64,000 bases of DNA, taken from contig NZ_CP139137.1 of assembly GCF_034047335.1 (NCBI RefSeq), forward strand, positions 868,001 to 932,000. The letters run 5' to 3'. Positions 16,735 to 26,445 of this stretch are shown piece after piece. The position numbers and the translations under genes are program-made. Within the stretch, counting starts at the first letter, position 1; every line of letters starts with the position of its first letter. The notes beneath the pieces were generated by a model. The model was not told where the DNA came from. It made no database searches and worked only from the letters and a program-made list of their open reading frames with translations. The stretch is from Chryseobacterium sp. JJR-5R. GTDB taxonomy: Bacteria > Bacteroidota > Bacteroidia > Flavobacteriales > Weeksellaceae.

Positions 16735-19700
16735 ATGTTTAAGAAATTCATTCGCAGACCTGTTCTGTCTATCGTAATCTCACTGATTATCGTATTTATG
16801 GGAGTGCTGTCCCTGATGAAATTACCGGTTACCCAGTTTCCGTCTATTTCACCGCCCAAAGTGAATATTACAGCAGAATATCCCGGTGCCAACAACGAAC
16901 TGTTGATTAAATCTGTGGTAATTCCACTGGAAAGAGGTTTAAATGGGGTGCCGGGAATGAAATATATGACTTCCGATGCCGGGAACGACGGGGAAGCATC
17001 CATCCAGGTGGTTTTTGACCTGGGAACCGATCCGAATGTAGCAGCGGTTAACGTTCAGAACCGTGTGTCTTCAGTAGTTAACAAACTTCCGCCATTGGTT
17101 GTCCGTGAAGGGGTGAAAATTACCCGTGAAGAGCCCAATATGCTGATGTATATCAATTTATACAGTGACGATCCCAAAGCTGACCAGAAATTCCTTTTCA
17201 ACTATGCCGATATCAATGTAATGTCTGAATTAAGAAGGGTAAGCGGGGTAGGCTTTGCCGATATCCTGGGAACCAGAGAATATGCAATGCGCATCTGGCT
17301 GAAACCGGACAGATTAACAGCGTACAGCATTTCAGCAGATGAAGTGATGGAAGCTCTGAATGCCCAAAGTCTCGAAGCCTCTCCGGGAAAAACAGGGGAA
17401 AGTTCCGGGAAAAGATCGCAGTCATTTGAATATATTTTAAAATATCCAGGCCGTTTCAACAATGAAAAAGATTACGGGAATATTATCCTTAAAGCTAAAA
17501 CAGACGGAGAATTTGTAAGGCTGAAAGATGTGGCGGATATCGAATTCGGTTCTTCCATGTATGATATTTATTCTACTTTGAATGGAAAACCTTCTGCTGC
17601 GATTACCGTAAAACAGTCTTATGGCTCCAACGCGAGCGACGTTATCAAAAATGTAAAATCCTTGATGGCAGAACTGCAGAAGACCACATTCCCTAAAGGC
17701 ATGCATTACGATATCAGTTATGACGTTTCAAGATTCCTGGATGCATCCATTGAAAAAGTAATCCATACCTTGTTTGAAGCCTTTATCCTGGTGGCAATCG
17801 TGGTTTTCCTGTTCCTGGGAGACTGGCGTTCAACATTGATTCCGGCAATTGCGGTTCCGGTTTCATTAGTAGGTACTTTCGCGATCATGTCTGCTTTCGG
17901 AATTACCCTGAATATGATTTCGCTTTTTGCCCTGGTAATGGCAATCGGGGTCGTGGTCGATGATGCTATTGTGGTGATTGAAGCGGTCCACGCCAAGATG
18001 GAAGAAAAAGGGCTTTCGCCGCTAAAAGCAACGGAAGAAGCCATGCATGAGATCAGCGGGGCGATTATCGCAATTACCCTGGTAATGGCATCGGTATTCA
18101 TCCCGATTGCGTTCATGTCCGGTCCGGTTGGGGTATTTTATCGCCAGTTCTCTATTACCATGGCTTCAGCGATTATCCTCTCCGGAGTGGTAGCCTTGAC
18201 CCTGACTCCTGCTTTATGTGCTTTAATATTGAAAAACAACCACGGAAAAGCAAAAAGAAGAACTCCGGTTACGATCTTCCTGGATAAATTCAATAATGTA
18301 TTTACAAAAGGAGCCGGAAAGTATGAAAAACTGCTGACGAAAACAGTAAAGAAGAAAACATTTACGCTTCCTTTGTTATTGGCATTTTGCGCATGTACCT
18401 TCTTCTTGAGCAACTCACTGCCGTCAGGGTTTATCCCGGCAGAAGATCAGGGGATGATTTATGCAATTATCCAGACGCCTCCGGGCTCTACGCTGGAAAG
18501 GACAAACCAGATTGCCAAAGAATTATTGAGGGAATCCGAAGATATCGACGGCGTTCAGTCTGTTTCTTCACTGGCCGGCTATGAAATCCTGACTGAAGGG
18601 ACGGGGTCCAACTCAGGAACCTGCCTGATCAATCTTAAAAGCTGGGAAGACCGGTCGGAATCTGCATCGGAAATTATTGAGAAGCTTGAAGAAAAAGCGA
18701 AGAATATTCCCGGTGCCAATATAGAATTCTTCCAGCCGCCGTCAATTCCGGGATATGGTGCGGCCGGCGGTTTTGAGCTTCGTCTGCTGGATAAAGCAGG
18801 AAGCGGCGATTACCAGAAGATGGAGAAAGTGAGCAATGATTTCGTGAACGAACTGAAGAAACGTCCTGAATTAGGGTCTGCATTTACGTTCTATTCCGCA
18901 AGCTTTCCGCAATACATGCTCAAAATCGATAATGACCTTGCGGAACAGAAAGGCGTGACGATCGAAAAAGCAATGGATAACTTATCCACGCTGATCGGTT
19001 CGAATTATGAAACCAGTTTCATCCGTTTTGACCGGCCTTATAAAGTAATTGTTCAGGCCGGGCCGCAATACCGTGCGCTTCCGTCTGATTTACTTAAACT
19101 GTATGTGAAAAATGACAAAGACCAGATGGTCCCGTACTCAGATTTCATGCATCTTGAGAAAGTTTACGGCCTGTCTGAAATTACCAGGCATAATATGTAC
19201 AACTCTGCAGAGGTAAGCGGAACGCCCGCGCCGGGATACAGTTCCGGGCAGGCTATTGCAGCCATTAAAGAAGTAGCGGATAAAACACTTCCTAGAGGTT
19301 TCGGGATCGACTGGGCCGGGATCTCCAAAGATGAAGTAAGCCGAGGCAATGAAGCCGTATTTATCTTCCTGGTGTGTTTAGGATTTGTATACCTGATCCT
19401 TGCCGCGCAGTATGAAAGCTTTATTCTTCCGTTACCGGTTATCTTATCGTTGCCGACGGGTATTTTCGGAGCATTCTTATGCTTAAAATTGTTAGGACTG
19501 GAAAATAATATTTATGCTCAGGTAGCAATGGTCATGCTGATCGGGCTCTTAGGTAAAAATGCCGTACTGATCGTAGAGTTTGCCGTACAGAAGAAAGCCG
19601 AGGAAGGCATCCCGGTAGCGCAGGCTGCCATTGAAGGAGCGGCCATCCGTTTCCGTCCGATTCTGATGACTTCATTCGCCTTTATTGCCGGTCTTATTCC

Positions 19701-19929
19701 TCTGGTCATGGCAACAGGGCCGGGAGCAATCGGTAACCGTACTATCGGTACAGCCGCCGCAGGAGGAATGCTGATCGGAACAATTTTCGGATTGATGATC
19801 ATCCCCGGATTGTATTACATCTTCGGGACCCTCGCAGAAAAATCAAAGCTGGCGAGATATGAGGAGGAAAACCCTTTAACTGAACAGACAGAACCTTACC
19901 AACACGATGATAAACATGAAGATTTATAA
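16735..19929 (+). CDS. RND multidrug efflux pump, HAE1 family (AcrB-like)
   Basis: 1064 residues, a full-length hydrophobe/amphiphile efflux pump in the inner membrane. It begins MFKKFIRRPVLSIV with the first transmembrane helix, has a large periplasmic porter domain, then helices 2-6 with the proton relay pair DD in AIGVVVDDAIVVIEAV. A second periplasmic half and helices 8-12 follow, with the conserved Lys in GLLGKNAVLIVEFA. It uses the proton gradient to expel drugs or toxic compounds. The substrate range cannot be read from sequence. Its last codons overlap the start of the outer-membrane factor gene, indicating translational coupling. Confidence 0.96.
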   Translation: MFKKFIRRPVLSIVISLIIVFMGVLSLMKLPVTQFPSISPPKVNITAEYPGANNELLIKSVVIPLERGLNGVPGMKYMTSDAGNDGEASIQVVFDLGTDPNVAAVNVQNRVSSVVNKLPPLVVREGVKITREEPNMLMYINLYSDDPKADQKFLFNYADINVMSELRRVSGVGFADILGTREYAMRIWLKPDRLTAYSISADEVMEALNAQSLEASPGKTGESSGKRSQSFEYILKYPGRFNNEKDYGNIILKAKTDGEFVRLKDVADIEFGSSMYDIYSTLNGKPSAAITVKQSYGSNASDVIKNVKSLMAELQKTTFPKGMHYDISYDVSRFLDASIEKVIHTLFEAFILVAIVVFLFLGDWRSTLIPAIAVPVSLVGTFAIMSAFGITLNMISLFALVMAIGVVVDDAIVVIEAVHAKMEEKGLSPLKATEEAMHEISGAIIAITLVMASVFIPIAFMSGPVGVFYRQFSITMASAIILSGVVALTLTPALCALILKNNHGKAKRRTPVTIFLDKFNNVFTKGAGKYEKLLTKTVKKKTFTLPLLLAFCACTFFLSNSLPSGFIPAEDQGMIYAIIQTPPGSTLERTNQIAKELLRESEDIDGVQSVSSLAGYEILTEGTGSNSGTCLINLKSWEDRSESASEIIEKLEEKAKNIPGANIEFFQPPSIPGYGAAGGFELRLLDKAGSGDYQKMEKVSNDFVNELKKRPELGSAFTFYSASFPQYMLKIDNDLAEQKGVTIEKAMDNLSTLIGSNYETSFIRFDRPYKVIVQAGPQYRALPSDLLKLYVKNDKDQMVPYSDFMHLEKVYGLSEITRHNMYNSAEVSGTPAPGYSSGQAIAAIKEVADKTLPRGFGIDWAGISKDEVSRGNEAVFIFLVCLGFVYLILAAQYESFILPLPVILSLPTGIFGAFLCLKLLGLENNIYAQVAMVMLIGLLGKNAVLIVEFAVQKKAEEGIPVAQAAIEGAAIRFRPILMTSFAFIAGLIPLVMATGPGAIGNRTIGTAAAGGMLIGTIFGLMIIPGLYYIFGTLAEKSKLARYEEENPLTEQTEPYQHDDKHEDL

Positions 19930-21358
19930 TAAATATATAGCAGCCATTGCTTTATCGCTTGTCCTGGCAGGCTGTAAGGCACCTATGGCAACCGTTGTAA
20001 AAGACGAGGTAAAAGAGAATGTGCCTCAGAACTTTAATCAGGAAGAACAGGCGGATGCCAATGCCAACAGCGGAACAACGCCCTGGAGACAGTTTTTTAC
20101 AGATCCTAACCTGGTAGCTTTAATTGAAACATCATTAAAGAACAATCAGGAGCTCATGATTACGCTGCAGGATATTGAGATTGCAAGAAGCGGTGTCCTG
20201 GCAAAAAAAGGAAGGCTGACTCCCGTTGTTTCTGCAGGAATCGGTGCCGGAGTGAGAAAAGCAGGCCGTTATACAAGTGAAGGAGCCGGCGATGCCACTA
20301 CGGACATTGAGCCCGGCAGAGAAATCCCTGATCCGCTGGGGAATTTTGAAGGCGGCTTAACCGCAAACTGGGAAATCGACATCTGGAAAAAATTGAGGAC
20401 AGAAAAAGAATCCGCGGTTGCCCATTATCTTTCTACGGTAGAAGGAAAAAATTTCGTCCTGTCCAATTTGATTGAAGAGGTAGCAGATAATTATTATGAA
20501 CTGCTGGCACTGGACAACCAGCTGGATATAATCCAGCAGTACATCAAGCTTCAGCAGAGAGCACTGGAAATCTCAAAAATCCAGAAAGAAGCGGCGGCCG
20601 CTACTGAGCTGGCTGTAAAAAAGTTTGAAGCTGAACTGGCAAAATCCAAAGCAACGGAATACACCATCCGGCAGGAAATTACCGAAAAGGAAAACCAGAT
20701 CAATGCCCTTTGCGGGCGGTATCCGCAGCCTATTGTAAGATCAAAGGAAAGTTTTATGTCAACCATTCCGCAAACCGTATATACTGGGATTCCGTCTCAG
20801 TTGCTGGCGAACCGTCCTGATATCAAACAGGCCGAGCTGGAACTGAAAGCATCAAAACTGGATGTGGAAGCAGCAAGGAAAGAATTTTATCCCTCACTGG
20901 AAATTTCCGCAACACTGGGGCTGGAGGCTTTTAAGCCTTCTTACCTGGTCAAGCTGCCGGAATCTATGGCGGCAGGCTTAGCGGGCGAACTGGCAGGTCC
21001 GCTCATCAATAAAAGTGCGATCAAAGCCAATTTCCAGACCGCAGATGCAAGGCAGATCCAGGCTCTGTATGAATATGATAAAACCATTCTGAATGCTTAT
21101 CTGGATGTAGCCAACCTGATGTCTAAAATTAAAAATATAGACCAGTATTACCAGTTGAAATCTCAGGAAACGAAGTCATTAGAACAATCGATCGATATTG
21201 CGAACCAGCTGTTCCGGAATTCAAGGGCAGACTATCTGGAGGTCCTTCTCAACCAGCGGGATGCTTTGGATGCCAAAATGGAACTGGTGGAAGCAAAACA
21301 AAAACAGCTGAGTACAGTTGTTGATATTTATAAAAGCTTAGGCGGAGGCTGGAAGTGA
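19916..21358 (+). CDS. TolC-family outer-membrane efflux lipoprotein (OprM-like)
   Basis: 480 residues from the ATG at 19916. An in-frame ATG three codons upstream (19907) is also possible. Signal peptide ends LVLAGCKAP, a lipobox. Two repeated outer-membrane-factor halves follow, with long helices and IPSQLLANRPDIKQAELEL, the RPD motif typical of the family. A middle alanine-rich helix (IQKEAAAATELAVKKFEAEL) forms part of the trimeric tunnel. It is the exit duct of the tripartite pump and overlaps the pump gene by 14 bp. Confidence 0.94.
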   Translation: MKIYNKYIAAIALSLVLAGCKAPMATVVKDEVKENVPQNFNQEEQADANANSGTTPWRQFFTDPNLVALIETSLKNNQELMITLQDIEIARSGVLAKKGRLTPVVSAGIGAGVRKAGRYTSEGAGDATTDIEPGREIPDPLGNFEGGLTANWEIDIWKKLRTEKESAVAHYLSTVEGKNFVLSNLIEEVADNYYELLALDNQLDIIQQYIKLQQRALEISKIQKEAAAATELAVKKFEAELAKSKATEYTIRQEITEKENQINALCGRYPQPIVRSKESFMSTIPQTVYTGIPSQLLANRPDIKQAELELKASKLDVEAARKEFYPSLEISATLGLEAFKPSYLVKLPESMAAGLAGELAGPLINKSAIKANFQTADARQIQALYEYDKTILNAYLDVANLMSKIKNIDQYYQLKSQETKSLEQSIDIANQLFRNSRADYLEVLLNQRDALDAKMELVEAKQKQLSTVVDIYKSLGGGWK

Positions 21359-21383
21359 TTATAAATCCTTAATGTTTTAAAAA

Positions 21384-21418
21384 GAAAAGAGGCTGCCCGT
21401 AAGGAACAGTCTCTTTTC
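21384..21418 (+). terminator. Terminator of the efflux operon
   Basis: Stem GAAAAGAG / CTCTTTTC, extended by CTG/CAG across a G-U pair, 26 bp after the outer-membrane-factor stop. The T-tract is short. Confidence 0.65.
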
Positions 21419-21992
21419 GATTAAAACTGAAAACTTTAATAAAAACAGGTCATGAAAACCTTTTCTCAAGATACCTGCATGAATGTAGGTATGTAATTTA
21501 ATTCTGATGGTTATTAATTTTAAAGGCGTTTAGTTTTTATTTGCATTAATTTCTAAAAAAGCCGGCCTTCCCTAAGATAAGTAATTCCTGTTAAAGAAGG
21601 CGGCAGGATATATGATCGAATCATCATGTTTTTGTGGTTATTAGTTTTTACCCTTTGGTCTGATTACTGATTTGCGATGACGTTTTTATTGCTGTTTTCT
21701 CGTTATTTGTTTCCGGCTTTACAAAATTATATTCGGTTATAAATTCTGTACCGCTGAATTCTGAGTCCAAAATTATCACCTGAGATCGGAATATAAAAAT
21801 GGTTGTTGTCTCTATTTATAAATTATGACGTCCTAATTCAGGAATAAGGCGAATTTAATATACTGATAATCAGTTTATATTTTTGTAAAATAGAAATAAT
21901 TATATTCTTTTCATTAATTCATTATTCATTGAGAAAACAAGGGTGATTTTACGTATTTTTGACCCCTATTATTCATGGAATAACTCATTAAG
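21419..21992. other. Intergenic region without a recognised gene
   Basis: About 570 bp of AT-rich DNA between the efflux operon and the regulator gene. Apart from the promoter at 21929-21961, nothing was recognised. Confidence 0.5.
21929..21961 (+). promoter_or_regulatory. Promoter TTG-N22-TATTTTTG
   Basis: TTG at 21929-21931 and TATTTTTG at 21954-21961, 31 bp before the GTG start of the regulator gene. Confidence 0.55.
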
Positions 21993-23687
21993 GTGATTAA
22001 AAAATTATTTTTTATATTTTTTACAGGATGTGTTCAGCTTTTTTTTGCCCAGCAGTCGGATATTGAGTTCGATCGGCTGAGGTCAAAATATGAAAATATT
22101 GAAGAAAATGACGTCCGGGCATTCCCTTTTATTCAGCCCTATATCAATAAAGGGAAAAAGGAAAAAAACTACGAGAGATTGGTTCAGGGATATAAAGACG
22201 GTATTTTTTATTCTTCGTTAAACGGTGAAAAATTAAAATATGCAGACAGCATGGTCTGGACGGCAAACGAATCAGGTATTGAAGATCTTAAAGTGATCGC
22301 GCATATAGACAAAGGCGTTGTTTATTATTACCATTATAAAAAATTCCAGCTTGCCCTTAATGAGTACCTTGAAGCATATAAATATTCCAAAAACTCGAAA
22401 AACGATTTTATAAAATTTCAGAATCTCTATCATATCGGGGTGGTAAAAAGTTATCTTGGGTATTATGACGAAGCGTCTGAAGTTTTTACGAAATGTATTG
22501 CTTACTACAGGGCAAAAATGAATATTAAGTCTCATCCCAACGAAATTTATAATAATAAAAGAGGCTACCTGAACAGCCTTCATCAGCTGCTCATCTGTTA
22601 CCGTCACCTCGGAAAACATAAGGAAACCGATTCCGCTATACAGACAGGTCTTTCTGAAACCGGCAATAATCCTGAATATGCTCAGGAAAGAGGGTATTTT
22701 CTCCTGTCCAAAGGGATTTCTGAGTACAGGGACAAGCGGTACCAGGAGGCTTTGATTTACCTCAATCAGTCTTTGGGCTCTATGAAAAACAGCAGGGACT
22801 TTGCAAGGCTGTCAGTTAATTATTTTTATATCGGGAAAAGTTACAAAGAGCTGAAAGACACTCATAAATCTGTTGTTTATTTCCAAAAGATCGATTCTAT
22901 TTTCAACCAGTACCAATTTATCCTTCCTGAGCTCAGGGAAAATTACGAAATACTGATTGATTACAGCAAAAAGCACAAAGACCAGACCCAGCAGCTCTAT
23001 TACACCAACCAGCTTCTGAAGGCAGACAGCATCATGTCAAAGGATTTCAGTTACCTGTCCCCTAAGATCCATAAAGATTACGATACCAGGACATTGGTGG
23101 ATGAGAAAAACAAGCTGCAGAAGATCAATTACCTGGTGACTGTCATTATTATTGTCCTGATTATCTGGGCTGTCGGACTGATTATTTTATTTGCCAAAAG
23201 ACACAGGAAAGCCAAAGAAATTAAGCAGAAATACATTTTCCTTGAAGAAAAATTCATGAAAAATCAGGATGTGCCCAAGGAAGAAATCATCCCTGTTGAA
23301 GAAAAAAGAAACCTTCTGCATGAAAGTAAGGTGGAAGAGCTTCTGTTTAAGCTGCAGGCCTTTGAAGATAAAAAAGGATTTATCCAGAAAGGCCTTACCA
23401 TCAGTAAACTGGCTTCACAGTTAGGGACCAATTCCAATTATCTTTCACAGGTGATCAACGAGCATAAAGGCGTTAATTTCAACAAATACCTGAGTCAGCT
23501 GAGGATCAATTACATTACCGTTTTACTGTTTGAAGACAGGCAGTACCTCAAATACAACATTGAAACGCTTGCAAAAGAATGCGGCATGGCTTCCAGGCAG
23601 AACTTCTCCGACCTTTTCTTTGAAATCAACGGTATCCGCCCGACGGATTTTATCAAGAACAGGATGCAGGAACTGGAGGATAAATAA
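21993..23687 (+). CDS. TPR-containing membrane AraC-type regulator
   Basis: 564 residues from a GTG start, which is needed to include the signal sequence (KKLFFIFFTGCVQLFFAQ). A periplasmic half with tetratricopeptide-like helices (ALNEYLEAYKYSKNSKN, ALIYLNQSLGSMKNS) runs to about residue 375. A transmembrane helix follows (LVTVIIIVLIIWAVGLIILF), and a cytoplasmic C-terminal AraC/XylS helix-turn-helix domain (LTISKLASQLGTNSNYLSQV; LAKECGMASRQNFSDLF) ends in RPTDFIKNR. Such one-component membrane sensors are common in Chryseobacterium. Position after the efflux operon makes control of efflux possible, but this is inference only. Confidence 0.88.
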   Translation: MIKKLFFIFFTGCVQLFFAQQSDIEFDRLRSKYENIEENDVRAFPFIQPYINKGKKEKNYERLVQGYKDGIFYSSLNGEKLKYADSMVWTANESGIEDLKVIAHIDKGVVYYYHYKKFQLALNEYLEAYKYSKNSKNDFIKFQNLYHIGVVKSYLGYYDEASEVFTKCIAYYRAKMNIKSHPNEIYNNKRGYLNSLHQLLICYRHLGKHKETDSAIQTGLSETGNNPEYAQERGYFLLSKGISEYRDKRYQEALIYLNQSLGSMKNSRDFARLSVNYFYIGKSYKELKDTHKSVVYFQKIDSIFNQYQFILPELRENYEILIDYSKKHKDQTQQLYYTNQLLKADSIMSKDFSYLSPKIHKDYDTRTLVDEKNKLQKINYLVTVIIIVLIIWAVGLIILFAKRHRKAKEIKQKYIFLEEKFMKNQDVPKEEIIPVEEKRNLLHESKVEELLFKLQAFEDKKGFIQKGLTISKLASQLGTNSNYLSQVINEHKGVNFNKYLSQLRINYITVLLFEDRQYLKYNIETLAKECGMASRQNFSDLFFEINGIRPTDFIKNRMQELEDK

Positions 23688-23748
23688 TACCATTGACATT
23701 TTTGTTGTTGTATACAATGGAATTAATACTGTATTAATATTCTTTTAC

Positions 23749-23798
23749 AAGTGATAAATGTCACTTCTGTGAGATAACTATTTTATTTACTTTTGCGC
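23749..23798 (+). promoter_or_regulatory. CRP/FNR-like operator plus promoter, copy 1
   Basis: AAGTGA-N6-TCACTT (23749-23766) is a perfect inverted repeat with the GTGA-N6-TCAC core of CRP/FNR-family sites. The -7 box TACTTTTG is at 23788-23795. The dyad centre lies about 42 bp before the expected start site, a class II activator position. A 47-bp stretch (23752-23798) matches 25349-25395 at 41 positions without gaps. It drives the gene at 23941 with a leader of about 140 nt. Confidence 0.65.
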
Positions 23799-23940
23799 CT
23801 TTAATCTTAAAGTGATGTGCTAGGATCAATATAATATCCTACCTTATACGCCTTTATATAATCATAGGAGCAGTTTGAAAAGAATTAATCCAAGGTAATG
23901 TTACATATCTTTTCATGAGTATTTATACAATTTAATAATT

Positions 23941-25167
23941 ATGAATTCAATAAAAATAAAATATAATCTTCACTTCATTATTTTCTTATTATGCATAGGG
24001 GTTATATATGCATTTTCAACAGCTAAAGATCCGGCACTTGGTGATAGCTTAGGTTTTACTTTGCAGGGCTATAAGGGCTTCGGTTTTTCTTCGAATGCAA
24101 CAAATCACGTACTGTTTTCCAATCTCCTATCACTCCTTCACAGCATATTTTCTTTTATAAAAGTACATGCCCTCTTTGTCTCTGTATGTATTCTATCAGG
24201 GGTATTCTCTCTGTTTTATCTGCGGAAATTACTGAGCATATTAGATGTTTCCCCAAAATCTTCTTTCATGTGTGTAATGATTTTGGGTCTTTCATTCACC
24301 TTTTGGAGACAATCTATTATCACAGAAGTATATACATTCTATTTGTTGTTTGTCATTCTGTTTATTACCAATTTATTTAAATTTATCCAGGGAAAAGAGG
24401 TCAGGTATTTTTATTATTCATGTGTTTTACTGGGTATCCTTTTTTTGATCCATATTCAGACAATTCTTTTTTTACCGCTCTGTCTCTATTTCCTTTTCAG
24501 AAATTTCTCTGTATTAAAGGAGCATGTTATTTATGGTATAATAGTAACGATCCTTTTATTTTCAGTTTTATTAATTCCGGTATTTATGGGATGTAATACT
24601 TTTACAGCCATTTTTACAGATAATTCCTATGAGAATTCTATTTTCAATTTTGATCCATCAATCATTATCAAAAGCATTATAAGAAATCTAATTTTTCTAA
24701 TCTATAATTTTCTGTTTTTCTCCGTTTTTTTATTTTGGGGATTAAAGAATAAAACTTATCGTGATTATCTTCTTGTAGGCATAATCCCCTTTTTAATATT
24801 CTGTATAAAACATAATGTATCTGACGCCTATGTTTTTCAATTGGTGCCTTATGTATTTTTATTGATATTCATAGGAAGGGGATTGGATCATTTTCCTAAA
24901 ATCTACATCATCCTGCCATTGTTTTTCCCTTTAATATATTTTACCTCTTACAAAATAATCCAAAAGACATCCTTAGGAAGGAATTTTGATAAAGAAAAAT
25001 ATTATAAGGGAGGAGCAAGATATATGGTGTTTCCGCCTCTGAAAGGAAATCCTGACTGGGATCACTTTATTCATAAATACAAAGAAGATTCTTTATACAA
25101 TAATCCTGATATAAAATATTTAGATTCTTCTATCAGAGAATGGGATAGAATCAGAAAAGAAAATTAA
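23941..25167 (+). CDS. DUF2723-like membrane glycosyltransferase (GT-C type)
   Basis: 408 residues with about ten hydrophobic helices. The first periplasmic loop carries DPALGDSLGF, an acidic motif in the usual GT-C catalytic place. NATNHVLFSNLLSLL and SFTFWRQSIITEVYTFY are the hallmark of the DUF2723 family, members of which are thought to be lipid-linked-sugar-dependent protein or lipid glycosyltransferases. It sits in the inner membrane with its active site outside the cytoplasm. The acceptor is unknown. DNA is clearly more AT-rich than the neighbouring efflux genes. It shares its promoter module with the toxin cassette downstream. Confidence 0.75.
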   Translation: MNSIKIKYNLHFIIFLLCIGVIYAFSTAKDPALGDSLGFTLQGYKGFGFSSNATNHVLFSNLLSLLHSIFSFIKVHALFVSVCILSGVFSLFYLRKLLSILDVSPKSSFMCVMILGLSFTFWRQSIITEVYTFYLLFVILFITNLFKFIQGKEVRYFYYSCVLLGILFLIHIQTILFLPLCLYFLFRNFSVLKEHVIYGIIVTILLFSVLLIPVFMGCNTFTAIFTDNSYENSIFNFDPSIIIKSIIRNLIFLIYNFLFFSVFLFWGLKNKTYRDYLLVGIIPFLIFCIKHNVSDAYVFQLVPYVFLLIFIGRGLDHFPKIYIILPLFFPLIYFTSYKIIQKTSLGRNFDKEKYYKGGARYMVFPPLKGNPDWDHFIHKYKEDSLYNNPDIKYLDSSIREWDRIRKEN

Positions 25168-25348
25168 TCTGAAATAATTTCCGAATGCCTGAGACTATAT
25201 AATAGATCATCATTTTTCATGCATTTATAATTGAATTAATCCTATACTTTTTTTTATAACCTTTTTTAAAGTCAATAAAAAATTGAATACTTCCAATTTG
25301 ACACGGATGTATTTTTTGTTTATGATATGGTTAGTGTTTACCGGTGTC

Positions 25349-25395
25349 TGATAAATATCACTTCTTTGAGACAATTATTTTATTTAAATTTGCGC
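25349..25395 (+). promoter_or_regulatory. CRP/FNR-like operator plus promoter, copy 2
   Basis: TGA-N6-TCA core, TTTG at 25365-25368 and -7 box TAAATTTG at 25385-25392. 41 of 47 bases match copy 1. The inverted repeat is less perfect here (CTGA on the left arm). The start codon of the first cassette gene is about 190 bp downstream. Confidence 0.6.
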
Positions 25396-25475
25396 GCTCA
25401 AGATCATACCACATTCCATGATACTTATGATAACCATATATCTTCTTAACATAAATAAATCATTAATAAAAAATA

Positions 25476-25510
25476 CGACACGTTTTGGCGCTTTGTGAAA
25501 TTACCTTCGC
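25476..25510 (+). promoter_or_regulatory. CGACA-GTTTTG promoter element, copy 1
   Basis: CGACACGTTTTGGCGC followed 14 bp after the TTTTG by TACCTTCG (25502-25509). It matches the element at 37746-37780 at 25 of 35 positions with the same internal spacing. Confidence 0.45.
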
Positions 25511-25586
25511 AAAAAGATAGGGAGAGCATGTCTTATTATCATATTATCATTTAATTAATTCATTCAAATAAATATATTCATACTTT

Positions 25587-26441
25587 ATGAAAACAAAATT
25601 ACTATCATTAGCCATTCTGGCTTCATCATTGGTTTCTGCCCAGGCTTGGAATTTAACAGGTAATTCAGGAACAAATTCTTCAACTAACTTCGTTGGAACC
25701 TCAGACGGACAGGATCTTGTTCTGAAAACAAATAATCTTGAGAGAATGCGTGTAAACTCCAATGGAAATGTAGGTATTGCGGGAGCTCCTATTAATGATA
25801 TTGCACTGAAAATATCAGGCCGAACTCAGATTTCGACAAATATTCCTTCCGATACTTTTTATGTGGGAAATGAAGGTGCTAATCATGATAATGGAAACTC
25901 ACTTGTTTTTCTGCGATATACTCAATATCAGCCAAATAATCCCGGTATTATTGATGTTGGAGGATGGACAACTTCTGCTGCCTATGGGTGGATCATGTCA
26001 TTAAGAGCGAATGGAAAACTTTTTTTAGGAACTAATCCTAGTGCTGTTTGCGCAGACTGTAATGATTACCGGGTATTTATAAAAGATGGAATCAGAACGG
26101 AAAAAGTAAAAGTTGATGTAGCTGCTACTAATGGCTGGGCAGATTATGTGTTTAAAAAAAATTATACGCTTAGAACCTTAGAAGAAGTAGAAAGGCATAT
26201 TGCAGAAAAAGGACATCTGCCGAATGTCCCGTCTGCTGAAGAAGTCGAAAAAAACGGGATTAATCTGGGTGAGATGGATGCTAAGCTGTTAGAGAAAATC
26301 GAAGAGCTGACATTGTATTCTATTGAACAGAATAAACAAATCAAGCAGCTTCAGGAAGAAAATAAAGTTTTAAAATCTCAATCTGAAGATATTACAGAAC
26401 TTAAAAAGCAGGTTCAGGAATTAATATCAGCAAAAAAGTAA
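25587..26441 (+). CDS. Exported tail-fibre-like protein with C-terminal coiled coil
   Basis: 284 residues. Signal peptide ASSLVSAQAW. The first part has the repeated small-residue pattern of phage tail-fibre-like Bacteroidota proteins (NLERMRVNSNGNVGIAG). The end is a conserved segment (RTLEEVERHIAEKGHLPNVP, then SAEEVEKNGINLGEMDAKL) followed by a long coiled coil (LQEENKVLKSQSEDITELKK). It resembles S74-type fibres that have lost the peptidase. Proteins of this kind often precede RHS genes in Chryseobacterium. It may trimerise on the surface. Function unknown. It lies 4 bp before the next gene. Confidence 0.72.
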   Translation: MKTKLLSLAILASSLVSAQAWNLTGNSGTNSSTNFVGTSDGQDLVLKTNNLERMRVNSNGNVGIAGAPINDIALKISGRTQISTNIPSDTFYVGNEGANHDNGNSLVFLRYTQYQPNNPGIIDVGGWTTSAAYGWIMSLRANGKLFLGTNPSAVCADCNDYRVFIKDGIRTEKVKVDVAATNGWADYVFKKNYTLRTLEEVERHIAEKGHLPNVPSAEEVEKNGINLGEMDAKLLEKIEELTLYSIEQNKQIKQLQEENKVLKSQSEDITELKKQVQELISAKK

Positions 26442-26445
26442 TACC

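Larger units (their letters stand above)
25168..25586. other. 419-bp intergenic region carrying two promoter modules
   Basis: No ORF or RNA gene was recognised. It contains the second copy of the CRP/FNR-like module (25349-25395) and a different promoter element (25476-25510), so the toxin cassette may have two independent inputs. Confidence 0.6.

Noticed and set aside
16700..19850. Many minus-strand open frames opposite the RND pump and adaptor genes
   Set aside because: They mirror the codon periodicity of the real genes and contain no recognisable protein motifs.
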